Source of the DNA: CAVVKW01 sp963761705
Lineage (GTDB): Bacteria > Verrucomicrobiota > Verrucomicrobiia > Chthoniobacterales > JAATET01
Assembly: GCA_963761705.1 (NCBI GenBank)
Contig: CAVXHK010000004.1
Coordinates: forward strand, 248,001-312,000
Direction: 5' to 3'
Length of the DNA: 64,000 nucleotides
Shown: piece after piece, positions 16,820 to 25,162 of the stretch
Numbering within the stretch: the stretch's first letter is position 1
How the letters are laid out: every line of letters starts with the position of its first letter
Translations under genes and position numbers: made by a program
The notes under the pieces: model-generated
Databases searched by the model: none
Seen by the model: the letters and a program-made list of their open reading frames with translations, nothing else
Told to the model about the DNA's origin: nothing

Positions 16820-17502
16820 GGCGCGTGGATGACGTAGTGGCAGAAGGCTTCTCCGGCGTGAAGTTCGAGGGATACGAGTTTGGCGCGGGTGATGCGTCGG
16901 AGAAAATCGGGATTTGTGCCGGTCACCGTGGGCGCGTCCTTTCCGCCGAAGATGAGCGGGGCGCGGGTGAGGTAGAGTTCGTCGATGGCGCCGAGCTCGA
17001 TGAGGGTGCGGAAAAGGGTGGGACCCCCTTCGCAGACGAGGGTGCGGACGGCGCGCTCGTCGTGGAGGAAACGGAGGACGGCGGCAGTGTCGACGGCGTC
17101 CCCTTCGGCGAAGTGGAGGGTGGCTTTGGAAGCGAGTTCGTCGCGGAGGGCGGCGGGCATTTTTTCCGTGGTGAAGAGGATTCGTTCGGCGGTTCCGGCT
17201 TGGAAGAGCTTCCAAGTCGGGTCGAACTGGCCGGAGTTGCTGACGACGGCGCGGATGGGTTCGGGGGATTGGCCGCGGGCTGCGCGTTGTTTTTGCAGGG
17301 CTTTGACCGGGAGGTTCATGCTCATCGCGTCGGCTTCGAGGGTGCCGCGGCCGACGAGAAGGGCGTCTCCGAGGGAGCGGATGCGGAGGAGTTCGTTGTA
17401 GTCGCGCTTGGAGGTGAAGCCGGTGGGAGTGTGGTTGCGGGTGGAGATCTTGCCGTCGGCGGTGACGGCGAAGTTGGCGAGGACGCGGGGGCGCTTTTTC
17501 AC
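16816..17502 (-). CDS. RibD C-terminal-type (pyrimidine) reductase
   Basis: A 228-residue stand-alone RibD_C/dihydrofolate-reductase-like domain. Markers are VLANFAVTADGKISTRNHTP, ALLVGRGTLEADAMSMNLP and RTLVCEGGPTLFRTLIELGA followed by DELYLTRAPLIFGG. In riboflavin synthesis this domain reduces the ribosylamino-pyrimidine with NADPH, but the N-terminal deaminase domain is absent, and many stand-alone members have other or unknown substrates. The start is a GTG at 17502, because GTGA couples it to the upstream flippase stop and no ATG fits. ribE lies far away at 31.5 kb. Confidence 0.8.
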   Translation of the reverse strand: MKKRPRVLANFAVTADGKISTRNHTPTGFTSKRDYNELLRIRSLGDALLVGRGTLEADAMSMNLPVKALQKQRAARGQSPEPIRAVVSNSGQFDPTWKLFQAGTAERILFTTEKMPAALRDELASKATLHFAEGDAVDTAAVLRFLHDERAVRTLVCEGGPTLFRTLIELGAIDELYLTRAPLIFGGKDAPTVTGTNPDFLRRITRAKLVSLELHAGEAFCHYVIHAP

Positions 17503-18515
17503 GCCTCGGGGTGGTGGGCCGCGTTGACCGTGACGGCGTCCATTTCTGCGACGGTCGAGTGGTCGGTCGGGCGACGGTAGGTGAGGTAAATGAGACCACC
17601 AGCGAGGCTCCAGAGGACGACCGTGAGGTAGCCGAGCAGGGAGATCAGGACGGCTTGGGTGCCGGGGATGCCGTAGAGGGAGTTGAGGAGTTGCTCGAAG
17701 AGTTTTTCGCGCACGCCGATGCCGGAAAGGCTGATCGGGATCGAGGTGATGGCGTTCACGATGGGCATGACCGAAAAAGTGTCGAGCAGGCCAAGCGCCG
17801 TCCCGAGGGCGCGCGCGGCGAAGTAGAACGTCACGAACAGGAGAAGGTGACTCGCGATGGAGATGAGAAACGTCGAGAGGAGCGCCAGGGGAGTTTGAAC
17901 GTAGCGAGTCGTGGCGACGGCGAGGTCGACGAGGCCGGTGCGGAAGGGCATGCGGGCGGGGAGACGGTCCTGAAGTTTGCAGAACGAAATGGCTGCGCCG
18001 ACGGCGACCATTCCCACGCCGCCGCCGAGGATGAGGACGAGCGTGCCGAGCATGGCTTGGGCGATGGGCGTGCTCATGAGGACGTCGAAGCGGAGGGCAA
18101 CGACGACGAGAGCGACGAGGCAGAGGGCGAGCAAGCCGATGACGCGGTCGACGACGATGCTGAGGAAGGCGGCGGCGCGGGCGGTGGGGGATTCGCGCAC
18201 CGCGTAGTAAATCTTTGCGACGTCGCCGCCGGTGGCTCCGAGGAGGAAGAGATTGAAGAATGCGCCGATGAAGTAGAGCTGGGTGGTGCGCCACCAGGTG
18301 AAGTGGATGCCGGCGGCACGGAGGAGGATCTGCCACCGAGCGGACTGGAGGCCGAGGGCGAGACCGGTGGCGACGGTGGCGGGCAGGAGCCACCAGAGGT
18401 TGGCGACGCGGAGGGCCTCGGCCATGAGGGCGCGCTGGGTCGGATCATGAAAAATCCACGCGATGAGCGCGAGGGAAACGAGGATCTGGAGGGTCGCGAT
18501 GAAGGCGCGCTTCAC
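17499..18515 (-). CDS. Flippase-like / lysylphosphatidylglycerol synthase TM domain protein
   Basis: A 338-residue integral membrane protein of the UPF0104/LPG-synthase transmembrane family. It has about eight hydrophobic segments, an early LWWLLPATVATGLALGLQSA-R-W motif, FFNLFLLGATGGDVAKIYYA, and ITSIPISLSGIGVREKLFEQ. The family moves or modifies lipids, and some members are glycolipid flippases. Starts with GTG at 18515, overlapping the TGA of the isomerase gene (GTGA); its own TGA overlaps the reductase GTG. The neighbourhood (isomerase, reductase, START-like protein) suggests a small lipid or glycolipid pathway, which is inference. Confidence 0.8.
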   Translation of the reverse strand: MKRAFIATLQILVSLALIAWIFHDPTQRALMAEALRVANLWWLLPATVATGLALGLQSARWQILLRAAGIHFTWWRTTQLYFIGAFFNLFLLGATGGDVAKIYYAVRESPTARAAAFLSIVVDRVIGLLALCLVALVVVALRFDVLMSTPIAQAMLGTLVLILGGGVGMVAVGAAISFCKLQDRLPARMPFRTGLVDLAVATTRYVQTPLALLSTFLISIASHLLLFVTFYFAARALGTALGLLDTFSVMPIVNAITSIPISLSGIGVREKLFEQLLNSLYGIPGTQAVLISLLGYLTVVLWSLAGGLIYLTYRRPTDHSTVAEMDAVTVNAAHHPEA

Positions 18516-19423
18516 GCGCCAAATTCGGTTCGCCAGCGGTCGGCGGCTTCGACGATGTCGCCCGCTTCGCGCTTGGGGTGGAGTTCGATCACGTAGGGGA
18601 TGTCCTTCGGGAAATGCGGCACGAGGGCGTGGTAATCGATTTCGCCGGAAAAAGGAACGCGGTGATCCTCGAGCGGCCACTGAGCGTCGTGGAGGTGGCA
18701 ACCGATGGCCCGGGAGCCGATGGTGCGAAGCCAGGTCTCGTGACCGAGGAAGGCGAGATTTTCCTTTCGCTGGGCGTGGCCGAAGTCGTGCCAGTAGCCG
18801 CAGGTGGGGCCGAGTTCGTCGAGGAAGGCGGGAAATTCCCGCTCGGAGGGGATGGCCTCGTAACTGTCGCGATTCTCGATACCGAGGCGGATGCCGCGCT
18901 CTCCGGCGTAGTCGACGACGGGCTTGAGGGCTTCGAGAACGCGGCGGGTGGATTCGACGGAAGTGGCCTCACGCTCGAGGACGCCTTTCAGCTTCGTTTC
19001 GGCGTAAGTCTTGGAGAGGTAGTCGCCGGCGTGAACCATCTTACCGAGGCCGCGGGTGAAGCCCTTCATTTTGCTGACGGAGCCGGAGTGGATGACGATG
19101 CGCTTCGCTCCCACGCGCTGGGCGTAGTCGATGGTCTGGAGCGACATCTTGATGGCGCGCTGGCGGACTTCGTCGCGGGAGGAGCTGAATTCGTAGCAGT
19201 CTGGCGAGTCGGTCATGACTTCGACCGGCTGCGGGCAGAAATTGTGCAGGCTGGTGAAGGTGATGCCGCCGCGTTCGGCGTATTTGAGGATGCCCTCCAT
19301 CATCGAGACGTTGAGGCCGTGGCTGAGTTCGACGTGGTCGAAGCCGAGGTCGACGATCTCCTGGAGCATCGTTTCGCCGTCGGTATGGCGGGAGGAATTC
19401 CAGCAGGTGGAGAGGGCAAGCAT
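18512..19423 (-). CDS. Sugar phosphate isomerase/epimerase (xylose isomerase-like TIM barrel)
   Basis: A 303-residue AP-endonuclease-2 family barrel. MLALSTCWNSSRHTDGETML begins it, with LGFDHVELSHGLN, RIVIHSGSV, IRLGIENRDSYE, YWHDFGHAQ, IGCHLHDAQ and YVIELHPKRE as the strand-end motifs. The Glu/Asp/His residues at these strand ends (ELSH, IENR, DFGHA, HLHD, IELHP) form the expected divalent-metal site. It is the first gene of a coupled operon with the flippase, reductase and START-like genes. Substrate unknown. A PIN-domain remnant lies immediately upstream. Confidence 0.84.
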   Translation of the reverse strand: MLALSTCWNSSRHTDGETMLQEIVDLGFDHVELSHGLNVSMMEGILKYAERGGITFTSLHNFCPQPVEVMTDSPDCYEFSSSRDEVRQRAIKMSLQTIDYAQRVGAKRIVIHSGSVSKMKGFTRGLGKMVHAGDYLSKTYAETKLKGVLEREATSVESTRRVLEALKPVVDYAGERGIRLGIENRDSYEAIPSEREFPAFLDELGPTCGYWHDFGHAQRKENLAFLGHETWLRTIGSRAIGCHLHDAQWPLEDHRVPFSGEIDYHALVPHFPKDIPYVIELHPKREAGDIVEAADRWRTEFGA

Positions 19424-19527
19424 CGGAGGAGTTTTAAGCCGGAAGGGCCGGGGGGTGTCACGCACTTTGCCCGCGGTCGACGTCTTGGAGAAGGCGAAGG
19501 GATCGGGATTCGGAGGCGCTGGTCGCC

Positions 19528-19731
19528 GACCGCGCGGCGGGAGGCGGTGCCGCCGGGAACGTTGGCGGCTTCGATTCCTCGGTCGAACGTGACGAGTCGG
19601 CCGCTCTTGCGGACGGCGAGAGCGAGGAGGAAAAAATCGGTGAGGGATTTTGCGATCGGGAGGGCCGAGAGGGTACGGGCATCGTCCCGAGAGATGGAAT
19701 CGGGCCAGAACTGGTGGCCGGGACTGGCCAA
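19528..19731 (-). pseudogene. C-terminal remnant of a VapC-type PIN toxin
   Basis: A minus-strand frame reads GHQFWPDSISRDDART, then IAKSLTDFFLLALAVRKSGR and LVTFDRGIEAANVPGG. This is the C-terminal half of a PIN-domain ribonuclease toxin, with the TD..LLALA and TFDRGI landmarks. The N-terminal half with the first catalytic Asp is missing, because the flavoprotein gene ends 3 bp upstream. No antitoxin gene remains. It is best read as debris of a lost toxin-antitoxin pair. Confidence 0.7.
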
Positions 19732-19733
19732 GT

Positions 19734-20978
19734 TTATAGCTTGAGCAGCTGGCGGGCGGCGGATTCCCCGGAGGCCATCGCGGATTGGACACTGCAGGAG
19801 TGGATCTGGTCGCCCGCGAGGAGGACATTGGCCGGAGTGGTGGGTCGGGCGAGGTGGGCGGCGAAGCCGGGGGGCTGGCGGGGTTGGGCGTAGGGGACGT
19901 GGACGGTGTGGAGGTGGGTGAGGGCGCCGCGGGCTTCGGTGAAGATGCCTTCGATCTCGATCGTAGCGGCGGAGGCGAGGGTGGCGTCGTCCAGGCCGCG
20001 GGGATCGAGGATGGTCGCGCTGACGAGATGCTGGCCGTCGGGGACGAGTTCAGGGGCGACGTTGGTGAGTTGGACGAGGTGGCGGACAAGACGGTCCGAG
20101 CCGGCGGGGAGGACGAGGAGAGCGCCGGTGTAGAGCGGGCGGGTCGAGCGGAAATAGACCGTCGTCACGCTGCGGGCTGGGCGGGCTTCGGCGGGGTCCA
20201 GTCCGAGGATCCGGCGCGTGGCGGGCTCGTCGGTGGCGAGGAGGATGGCGTCGGCGGGGATCGTCTCGCCGTCGGTGGTCACGATGCCCGCTGAGTCGAT
20301 GCGGTCGACGCGCGTGTTGAGACGCAGTCGGCTGGCGGGAAGGTCGTCGGCGAGTTGGCGGGGAATCTCGCCGATGCCGCGGGCGGGGATGAGCGCGCGG
20401 CCCGTGGCGAACTTTTTGAGATAGTAGCAAAAGAGGCCGGCGGAAGTTTCGAGATCGTTATCGAGGAAGACGCCGCCGAAGAAGGGCTGGATGAAGCGGC
20501 GGACGAAGGTGGGCGAGAAACCGAGTCGCTCGAGCAGCGTCGAGGTCGACGGATCGTTCGGGCTGGAGCAGCGAGCCAGGATCGCGGCGTCGGAGTGAAC
20601 GATGGTGCTGGCGAGCAAGGCGGCGAGGTGGAGCTTGTCGGCGAAGGGAAAAACGGGATCGAGGGCGGCAGGGAGGGCTCCCGAGGGGTGCCGGAGCGGG
20701 TGCAGGACGCGGAAAAAGTCGCCATTGTCGTGCAGAAGCGCGCCGGAGTCGAAGTAGCGGGGGCGGAGGCCGGGGATGTCGAGGTGCTGGCGGGCGGCGG
20801 GGTAGGAATCGAGAAGAACTTGAAAGCCCCGGTCGAGTCGGAAGCCGTCGATCTCGTCGGTCTGGACGCGACCGCCGGGGGCCTCGGCGGCGTCAATGAG
20901 AAGGTAGTCTTCCCCGGCGGCTTGCAGGGTCTTGGCGGCGACCAATCCGGCGAGTCCGGCTCCGACGATGAGAATCAT
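19734..20978 (-). CDS. FAD-dependent amine-oxidase-like / phytoene-desaturase-like oxidoreductase
   Basis: A 414-residue flavoprotein. The N-terminal MILIVGAGLAGLVAAKTLQA and the following DAAEAPGGRVQTDEIDGFRL contain the GxGxxG and GGR dinucleotide motifs. RGFQVLLDSYPAARQ follows, and the C-terminal NVLLAGDQIHSCSVQSAMAS plus GESAARQLL is the second FAD motif. Related proteins include protoporphyrinogen oxidase, carotenoid desaturases and monoamine oxidases; the specific substrate cannot be told. No carotenoid genes are adjacent. Its start at 20978 is divergent from the HAD hydrolase gene at 21089. Confidence 0.84.
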   Translation of the reverse strand: MILIVGAGLAGLVAAKTLQAAGEDYLLIDAAEAPGGRVQTDEIDGFRLDRGFQVLLDSYPAARQHLDIPGLRPRYFDSGALLHDNGDFFRVLHPLRHPSGALPAALDPVFPFADKLHLAALLASTIVHSDAAILARCSSPNDPSTSTLLERLGFSPTFVRRFIQPFFGGVFLDNDLETSAGLFCYYLKKFATGRALIPARGIGEIPRQLADDLPASRLRLNTRVDRIDSAGIVTTDGETIPADAILLATDEPATRRILGLDPAEARPARSVTTVYFRSTRPLYTGALLVLPAGSDRLVRHLVQLTNVAPELVPDGQHLVSATILDPRGLDDATLASAATIEIEGIFTEARGALTHLHTVHVPYAQPRQPPGFAAHLARPTTPANVLLAGDQIHSCSVQSAMASGESAARQLLKL

Positions 20979-21088
20979 GGAGAGGACGGTATGGTGGTGA
21001 GGGTGGGGAACAAGCGGGAAGTCAGGCTACGCGTGATCCGCTTCGGCGTGATTGCGTTTGGTGGGTGGCGCGTGTAGCTCTGACGCGC

Positions 21089-21787
21089 ATGTTTGGCTTC
21101 CTGAAACGATCGCAGCGCGCCGAGGTGCCGTTGCCGACTGGTCCGGTGAGCGTGGTCATCTTCGACTTCGATGGGACGCTGGCCGATACGTTTCAAGCGG
21201 GGTTTGAAATTTTGAACCAATTAGCGGAAAAATACGGCTATCGTCCTCTTTTGGAAGAGGATGTCGAGGGAGCGCGGGATTTCTCAACCCGGGGGCTGAT
21301 GCGGCACCTCGGGGTCCCTACGCGCAAGCTGCCGGCCATCTCTCGACACGGCGTGAAGTTGCTCCGGGGGCGGATTCATTCGATTCAGCCTTTGCCGGAC
21401 GTCGTCGAGATGCTGCGAGCGTTGGTCGATCGCGGGTTGCGCCTGGGGGTGGTGACGTCGAATTCGGAGGAGAACGTGGGAATTTTTGCCAAGAACCATG
21501 GGCTGGAGATCTTCGAGTTCGTGCGGAGTTCATCGCGGCTGATGGGCAAGGGGCGGGAGATCAAGCAGGTGATGCGGGCGAACGGATTTGGGATCGAGGA
21601 CGCGCTTTACGTGGGCGATGAGACCCGAGACATCGAGGCGTGCCGGGGGATCGGGATGCGGTGCGCGGCGGTGACTTGGGGCTACAATTCGCGCCGGGCA
21701 CTGGAGGAGCAAGTTCCCTACGCTATCGTCGACAGCCCGACCGATCTGCTGACTCTCGTCGATTCACTCGTCGCACCGAAATCCTGA
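21089..21787 (+). CDS. HAD superfamily phosphatase (phosphoglycolate phosphatase-like)
   Basis: A 232-residue HAD hydrolase. Motif I is VVIFDFDGTLADTF with both catalytic Asp, motif II is GVVTSNSEEN, motif III Lys lies in LMGKGREIKQVM, and motif IV is ALYVGDETRDIEACRGIGM. The helical cap (GYRPLLEEDVEGARDFSTRG) is of the C1 type found in Gph and PpaX. The ATG at 21089 is chosen over an upstream one at 21065 because MFGFLKRSQ is a plausible N-terminus. Its stop overlaps the start of the DUF2959 lipoprotein gene (TGATG). Confidence 0.86.
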   Translation: MFGFLKRSQRAEVPLPTGPVSVVIFDFDGTLADTFQAGFEILNQLAEKYGYRPLLEEDVEGARDFSTRGLMRHLGVPTRKLPAISRHGVKLLRGRIHSIQPLPDVVEMLRALVDRGLRLGVVTSNSEENVGIFAKNHGLEIFEFVRSSSRLMGKGREIKQVMRANGFGIEDALYVGDETRDIEACRGIGMRCAAVTWGYNSRRALEEQVPYAIVDSPTDLLTLVDSLVAPKS

Positions 21788-22431
21788 TGAACGCCTCTTT
21801 TTTCCGCTTCTTCTTCGTTGGAATCGCCCTCGCCGTGTCCGGCTGCGGGACGATCTATTATTCCTCGCTCGAGAAACTGGGGATCGAGAAGCGGAATCTG
21901 CTGGTCGATCGGGTGGAGTCGGCGCGCGACGCGCAGACGCAGACGCAGAAGACGTTTACGAGTGCGCTGGAGGCGTTCACCGATTTGACGGGGACCGACG
22001 GCGGCGATCTGGAGCGGACGTATGACCGTCTCAGGGCAGCGTATGGGGCGAGCCGGGCTTCGGCCAAACGGGTGTCGGATCGAATTGATTCGGTGGAGGA
22101 CGTCGGGGACGCGCTCTTCCGCGAGTGGAAGTTGGAGTTGAGGGACTACAGCAACGAAAACTTGCGGCGGCAGAGTGAGCGGCAGCTGGCGGAGACGCGG
22201 GTGAGCTACGCGGAGATGATGCGGAAGATGCGGCGGGCGGAGGCGAGCATGTCGCCGGTGCTGGAGGCTTTCGAGGACCAGGTCCTCTTTCTCAAGCATA
22301 ACCTCAACGCGCGGGTGATCGCGGGGCTTGATGCCGAGGTGCGTTCGATCCGGGGGCAGGTGGATGATCTCATTCGCGAGATGCAGTTGTCCGTGGCGGA
22401 GGCGGACGCGTTCATCGTGGGGATGCAGTAG
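21787..22431 (+). CDS. DUF2959 family lipoprotein
   Basis: A 214-residue protein with a lipoprotein signal peptide: the hydrophobic FFFVGIALAVSGCGTIYYSS places the lipidated Cys at about residue 20. The rest is alpha-helical and charged, probably coiled coil, with VESARDAQTQTQKTFTSALE, FTDLTGTDGGDLERTYDRL and a C-terminal DLIREMQLSVAEADAFI. This matches the DUF2959 pattern. Function unknown; it is probably anchored in a membrane facing the periplasm. It is translationally coupled to the HAD phosphatase. Confidence 0.78.
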   Translation: MNASFFRFFFVGIALAVSGCGTIYYSSLEKLGIEKRNLLVDRVESARDAQTQTQKTFTSALEAFTDLTGTDGGDLERTYDRLRAAYGASRASAKRVSDRIDSVEDVGDALFREWKLELRDYSNENLRRQSERQLAETRVSYAEMMRKMRRAEASMSPVLEAFEDQVLFLKHNLNARVIAGLDAEVRSIRGQVDDLIREMQLSVAEADAFIVGMQ

Positions 22432-22577
22432 GGGTCGCCTCGGTCGCTGCCGCCAAGTCGCTAGCAGCCGGGGCCGACCTCGGAAACGGGGGTGGAGTGG
22501 AAGGCGCGCAGATTCATCCCAGGGGACGGCGAACTTCGGTGGCTTGGAAGCCGCTCCTTTTAAGAAGAGCGTTGAGA
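22432..22577. other. Intergenic region with a ctcctt hairpin
   Basis: This holds a ggtggcttggaagccgctcc hairpin (22549 on), related to those at 14937 and 52860. It overlaps a second hairpin, cgctccttttaagaagagcg (22552-22571). It lies between the convergent DUF2959 and sigma-factor genes and could end transcription on either strand. No gene is seen. Confidence 0.5.
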
Positions 22578-23156
22578 CTAATCCTCGGGGGGGGCAACGA
22601 GCTTTTTGAGCTTCATCATCCCACGGCGGATGCGGGCTTTCACGGTGCCGAGCGGTTCTTTGAGTTGTTCGGCGATTTCGTTCTGCGTGAGACCTTTGAA
22701 GTAGGCCATCTCGATAACAATGCGCTGCTCGGTGCTGAGTTTGCCGACGGCTTCGCGGACCATGTCACCTTGTTCAAAGGCGAAGACGTCATCGGAGGGG
22801 GCACGGTTGTTGACCGTGTCTTCGGGAAGTTGCTCGTTGCCGGCCTCGTCCTTGAGCCGGGAGCAGCGTTGGTGGGAACGAATGCGGTCAATGGCTTTGT
22901 TCCGCGTCATCGTGACGGCCCAGGTGAGTGGTTTGCCGCGGGTGGGGTCATACATGGCCGCCTTGTCCCAGATCATGACGAAGACCTCCTGGGTGACATC
23001 TTCGGCATCGGTCGCGTCATTGAGAACGCGGAGGGCCGTCGAGAAAATGATGCCCGAGTAGCGATCGTAAAACATCGAAAATGCTTCCCGGTCACCGCGA
23101 CCCACTTGCTGGAGAAGTGCAATCTCCTCCGCTTTTTCTAAGCGCTCAACGGCCAT
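22578..23156 (-). CDS. ECF-type RNA polymerase sigma factor
   Basis: A 192-residue sigma-70 family factor. Region 2 is seen in FSMFYDRYSGIIFSTALRVL and DAEDVTQEVFVMIWDKAAMY (core-binding and -10 recognition); region 4 in LSTEQRIVIEMAYFKGLTQN followed by EIAEQLKEPLGTVKARIRRG (a -35-binding helix-turn-helix). The spacing and lack of regions 1.1 and 3 make it an ECF (group IV) factor, close to the SigK/SigL type. No zinc-binding anti-sigma gene is adjacent. It lies 65 bp downstream of hemL on the same strand. Confidence 0.9.
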   Translation of the reverse strand: MAVERLEKAEEIALLQQVGRGDREAFSMFYDRYSGIIFSTALRVLNDATDAEDVTQEVFVMIWDKAAMYDPTRGKPLTWAVTMTRNKAIDRIRSHQRCSRLKDEAGNEQLPEDTVNNRAPSDDVFAFEQGDMVREAVGKLSTEQRIVIEMAYFKGLTQNEIAEQLKEPLGTVKARIRRGMMKLKKLVAPPED

Positions 23157-23221
23157 GGCTTGACTCCATGGGTCCTAACATGCCGAGAAATTCGGAAAGT
23201 GCGAGCATGGTATTAGAAAAA

Positions 23222-24499
23222 TTAATACGAAGCGAGGGCTGCTGAAGTGATCTCGGCGGTGCGGGCGAGTTCGGCGTCGGTGTGGGCGAGCGAGATGAAG
23301 CCGGCCTCGAATTGCGACGGGGCAAAGTAGACGCCCGCGTCGAGACAAGCGTGGAAGAAACGGTTGAAAGCTGGTTTGTCGCATCGCATGGCGTCGTCCA
23401 GATTGCGGACAGGGCCGGGGTGGAAGAACAGGCAGAACATTGACCCGATCCGGTGGAAGGTGAGTGGCTTGCCCTCGATGGCAGTTTGCACGGCGGCTTC
23501 GAAGGTCGCTCCGATCCGCTCCAGACGGTTCCAACCGTCGACGCGTTCGAGTTCGCGGAGTTGGGCGAGGCCGGCGGCGAGGGCGAGGGGGTTGCCGGAG
23601 AGGGTGCCGGCCTGGTAGACCGGGCCGTCCGGCGAAAGGTGGTCCATGACGTCGGCGCGGCCTCCGAAGGCCCCGACTGGGAGTCCGCCGCCGATGACCT
23701 TGCCCATGGCGGTAAGGTCGGGGCAGATGCCGCAGATCTCTTGATAGCCGCCGGGAGCGAGGCGGAACCCGGTCATGACCTCGTCGAAGATGAGCAGCGT
23801 GCCCGACTCGTTGCAGAGGGTGCGCAGCGTTTCGAGGAAACCGGGATCCGGGAGGTAGAGGCCGGCGTTGGCGGGAATCGGCTCGATGATGACGGCGGCG
23901 AGTTCGCGGCCTTCGCGCTGGAAAACGGCGCGGAGGGCGTCGGGGTCGTTGTAGGGAACGGTGGTGGTAAGCGCCGCGAGGGCGGCGGGGACGCCGGCGC
24001 TGTCGGGTTGGCCGTGAGTGAGGGCACCGGAGCCGGCTTTGACGAGAAGGGAGTCGACGTGGCCGTGATAGCAGCCTTCGAACTTGAGGATGCGGTCGCG
24101 ACCGGTGAATCCGCGGGCCAGGCGGAGACAGCTCATGGTCGCTTCGGTGCCGCTGTTGACCATGCGGACTTTTTCGACCGACGGGACGAGGCGGGCGATG
24201 GTTTCGGCCATTTCGACTTCGAGCGGATTGGGAATGCCGAAGGACGTGCCGCGGGTGGCGTTGCGCTGGACCGCTTCGACGACGACGGCGGGAGCGTGGC
24301 CGAGGATGGCGGGACCCCACGTGCCGACGTAGTCGATGTATTCGTTCCCGTCGACGTCGCGGATGCGGCAGCCAGAGGCGGATTCAGCGAAGAAGGGTTC
24401 ACCGCCGACGGAGCGAAAAGCGCGGACGGGGGAATTGACGCCGCCGGGGATGTGGGAGAGGGCGGCGGCGAAGAGGTCGTGGGATTTAGTGTGAATCAT
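23222..24499 (-). CDS. hemL: Glutamate-1-semialdehyde 2,1-aminomutase
   Basis: A 425-residue PLP-dependent enzyme that makes 5-aminolevulinate in the C5 heme pathway. Signatures: SHIPGGVNSPVRAFRSVGGE near the N-terminus, VRMVNSGTEATMSCLRLARG, KFEGCYHGHVD, LLIFDEVMTGFRLAPGGYQE (PLP Asp), and DLTAMGKVIGGGLPVGAFGG with the Schiff-base Lys. The ATG at 24499 gives the normal N-terminus. Its first 14 bp overlap the vapC 3' end, so it appears to be read on the vapBC transcript, which is unusual for a housekeeping heme gene. Confidence 0.94.
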   Translation of the reverse strand: MIHTKSHDLFAAALSHIPGGVNSPVRAFRSVGGEPFFAESASGCRIRDVDGNEYIDYVGTWGPAILGHAPAVVVEAVQRNATRGTSFGIPNPLEVEMAETIARLVPSVEKVRMVNSGTEATMSCLRLARGFTGRDRILKFEGCYHGHVDSLLVKAGSGALTHGQPDSAGVPAALAALTTTVPYNDPDALRAVFQREGRELAAVIIEPIPANAGLYLPDPGFLETLRTLCNESGTLLIFDEVMTGFRLAPGGYQEICGICPDLTAMGKVIGGGLPVGAFGGRADVMDHLSPDGPVYQAGTLSGNPLALAAGLAQLRELERVDGWNRLERIGATFEAAVQTAIEGKPLTFHRIGSMFCLFFHPGPVRNLDDAMRCDKPAFNRFFHACLDAGVYFAPSQFEAGFISLAHTDAELARTAEITSAALASY

Positions 24500-24878
24500 G
24501 AAACGGGATGACTTCGAGGTCTTCGACGTGGTCGAAGTGGAGATCGGCGGTGAAAATGGGAACCCGAGCGCGAACCGCGCAGGCGGCAATGATGATATCG
24601 GGTGCGGGGATGGTGAACCCAGAGCGATCCAACGTCCAAGCCAGCTCCGTGGCCTGGGTCCAGATCCGGTGATCGATTGTCACGTTGCAGGTGGTGTCGA
24701 AGAACCCCGCTAACCGGTCGCGGGCGGCGGGTAGCTTCAGCCCGCGCTGCACCTCGAGCCGAACCATCGGGCAGGTGTAGACATCCTCGAAACGCTCGAG
24801 CAATTCCGCCGCGGGATCTTTCCCACGGCGGAGATAGCTGATGAAGACGTTACTGTCGACCAGAGCGTCGCTTGCCAT
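24486..24878 (-). CDS. vapC: VapC-type PIN-domain ribonuclease toxin
   Basis: A 130-residue PIN domain. DALVDSNVFISYLRRGKDPA holds the first catalytic Asp, VRLEVQRGL the conserved Glu, and PAPDIIIAACAVRARVPIFT plus ADLHFDHV the late acidic residues. VapC toxins cleave tRNA or rRNA when freed from VapB. The start at 24878 is internal to a longer open frame and lies within the vapB 3' end (about 29 bp overlap), a usual arrangement. Its own 3' end overlaps the hemL start. Target RNA unknown. Confidence 0.88.
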   Translation of the reverse strand: MASDALVDSNVFISYLRRGKDPAAELLERFEDVYTCPMVRLEVQRGLKLPAARDRLAGFFDTTCNVTIDHRIWTQATELAWTLDRSGFTIPAPDIIIAACAVRARVPIFTADLHFDHVEDLEVIPFHDSH

Positions 24879-25110
24879 AGCCCGGGGATTCTTCGGCAAC
24901 GCGGAGTGCCATCACGTCGTAGTCGGGATCGACGGCGTTGCGCAATTCGTCGGCGGAGAGGCCTAAGCCATGACGGCGGAACTCCGCCAAACGGGCTTTT
25001 CGGTCCATCTCGCGGAGCGCGAAACTCACGGCTTCCGTTTTGCTGTCGATCTCGTGGTCCCGCATCACGCGGGCGAGGATGGCCTCGTCGATGTGCATGG
25101 TCATCTTCAT
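24850..25110 (-). CDS. vapB: VapB-type antitoxin
   Basis: An 86-residue ribbon-helix-helix-like antitoxin. MKMTMHIDEAILARVMRDHE followed by IDSKTEAVSFALREMDRKAR is the pattern of the VapB group with an N-terminal DNA-binding strand. The C-terminal part (FRRHGLGLSADELRN..DYD) would wrap the VapC toxin. The ATG at 25110 is preferred over upstream ones because it sits directly after a perfect palindrome that looks like the autoregulatory operator. Confidence 0.85.
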   Translation of the reverse strand: MKMTMHIDEAILARVMRDHEIDSKTEAVSFALREMDRKARLAEFRRHGLGLSADELRNAVDPDYDVMALRVAEESPGYGKRRSGRQ

Positions 25111-25127
25111 GCCATACCCGGTATGGC
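25111..25127. promoter_or_regulatory. Probable VapB(C) operator palindrome
   Basis: A perfect inverted repeat, gccatac-ccg-gtatggc, lies immediately upstream of the vapB start codon. Type II antitoxins bind such palindromes to repress their own operon. The IS element has inserted only about 35 bp further upstream, so the native promoter may have been displaced. Confidence 0.65.
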
Positions 25128-25146
25128 ATCTTGGGGTAGATGTCAA

Positions 25147-25162
25147 AAAGAAAGTGGGGGGG
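25147..25162. repeat. 16-bp direct repeat flanking the IS, vapB side
   Basis: The sequence aaagaaagtggggggg occurs here and again, identical, at 26552-26567, immediately outside the two IS termini. This fits a target-site duplication. Confidence 0.75.
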
